Made by a program: the position numbers and the translations under genes. From Sphingomonas sp. Leaf343 (GTDB lineage: Bacteria > Pseudomonadota > Alphaproteobacteria > Sphingomonadales > Sphingomonadaceae), in contig NZ_LMPG01000015.1 in assembly GCF_001423765.1 (NCBI RefSeq), positions 163,853-227,852 on the forward strand: 64,000 nt of DNA. Reading direction: 5' to 3'. The notes below the pieces were generated by a model. The model did no database searches. It was not told the DNA's origin and saw only the letters and a program-made list of their open reading frames with translations. This document shows positions 63,905 to 64,000 of this stretch, in pieces; within the stretch, counting starts at the first letter, position 1, and the number at the start of each line of letters is the position of its first letter.

Positions 63905-64000
63905 TGACGTGCTCCCCAGAAACTCTGCCAATTTGAGCTAGAGTCCGCCTTCGCGAGGAGACGGAAGTGAAGAAGACGAGGTTCAGCGAGGAGCAGATCA
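63905..64000 (+). mobile_element. Left end of an IS3-family (IS407-like) insertion sequence, cut by window end
   Basis: The left terminal inverted repeat appears to begin at 63905 with TGACGTGCTCCCCAGAA, close to the TGACCTGCTCCCC-type ends of the IS407 group of IS3. An OrfA start codon follows 60 bases later. The right end and the target-site duplication lie outside the window. The boundary is by eye. Confidence 0.75.
63967..64000 (+). CDS. IS3-family transposase OrfA, first 11 codons only
   Basis: GTG start with GAGGAG 6 bases upstream, encoding VKKTRFSEEQI before the window ends. KKTRF(S/T)EEQI is the familiar beginning of the OrfA helix-turn-helix protein of IS407-group IS3 elements, which with OrfB by frameshift forms the transposase. 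The rest is out of view. Confidence 0.8.
   Translation, partial: MKKTRFSEEQI

Overview
The window is GC-rich, densely packed chromosomal DNA from an alphaproteobacterium, most likely a Sphingomonas or close sphingomonad. Evidence for this: the order of core genes, a TIGR02300-type FYDLN acidic zinc-ribbon protein, an archaeal/eukaryal-type prolyl-tRNA synthetase, a PEPxxWA-CTERM protein, an RcnB-family protein, a minimalist PutA, a Cys-type intracellular PHB depolymerase, and the short inverted repeat scattered through sphingomonad genomes. The taxon is an inference from gene content; no rRNA or marker comparison was possible. Nearly every gene is intact. The window starts inside glmU and ends just inside an IS3-type insertion sequence.

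Layout. 1-5.6 kb: cell-wall amino sugar genes glmU and glmS with a VapBC toxin-antitoxin pair between them, then an SDR dehydrogenase and a ROK sugar kinase. 5.7-8.9 kb: a coupled REC-GGDEF-EAL regulator and histidine kinase. 8.9-11.3 kb (minus): ispH-thrB-rnhA. 11.4-17.0 kb: a lipoprotein, then a tandem glycine riboswitch controlling gcvT-gcvH-gcvPA-gcvPB, the glycine cleavage system. 17.1-24.3 kb: a GAF-PAS-GGDEF cyclase, SemiSWEET and DUF1453-like membrane proteins, an EamA exporter, proS, a potassium channel and a DUF4394 PEP-CTERM protein. 24.4-29.3 kb: RNase R, two uncharacterised small proteins, a saccharopine-dehydrogenase-like oxidoreductase and a TfoX-like protein.

29.4-33.8 kb: a dispersed inverted repeat, an ABC exporter, phaZ, a 21-bp perfect-stem terminator, a general stress FMN-binding protein and a 30-residue membrane peptide gene framed by hairpins. 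33.8-38.6 kb: MaoC hydratase and thiolase (minus), diverging from putA (proline to glutamate). 38.6-40.0 kb: an AT-richer patch with two unknown genes. 40.2-46.2 kb: bamD, manA, a sirtuin, a membrane-bound LuxR-DUF4019 regulator, and a translationally coupled cluster of winged-helix regulator, GH43 and sialidase-like beta-propeller that looks like a small glycan-use locus.

46.5-54.5 kb: dapB, nth, tRNA-Arg, a divergent hydroxypyruvate-isomerase-like / 2-hydroxyacid dehydrogenase pair, a YqiJ-flotillin pair, tRNA-Ala, the FYDLN protein and aroA. 54.5-58.5 kb: alpha/beta hydrolase, cmk, rpsA and ihfB (aroA, the hydrolase and cmk overlap at their stop/start codons). 58.7-64 kb: tRNA-Leu, ogt, a sugar lactonase plus aldo-keto reductase that could be steps of non-phosphorylative fucose-type sugar oxidation, a prolyl-4-hydroxylase-like dioxygenase, an RcnB protein, an apparently orphan [2Fe-2S] subunit of a molybdenum hydroxylase, and the left end of an IS3-family element.

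No phage, CRISPR array, conjugation gene or named defence system was seen. The least explained signals are the 30-residue membrane peptide with its matched-loop hairpins (about 33.5-33.8 kb), the AT-rich two-gene patch (38.6-40.0 kb), the kinase/REC-GGDEF-EAL module, and the membrane-tethered LuxR-DUF4019 regulator.
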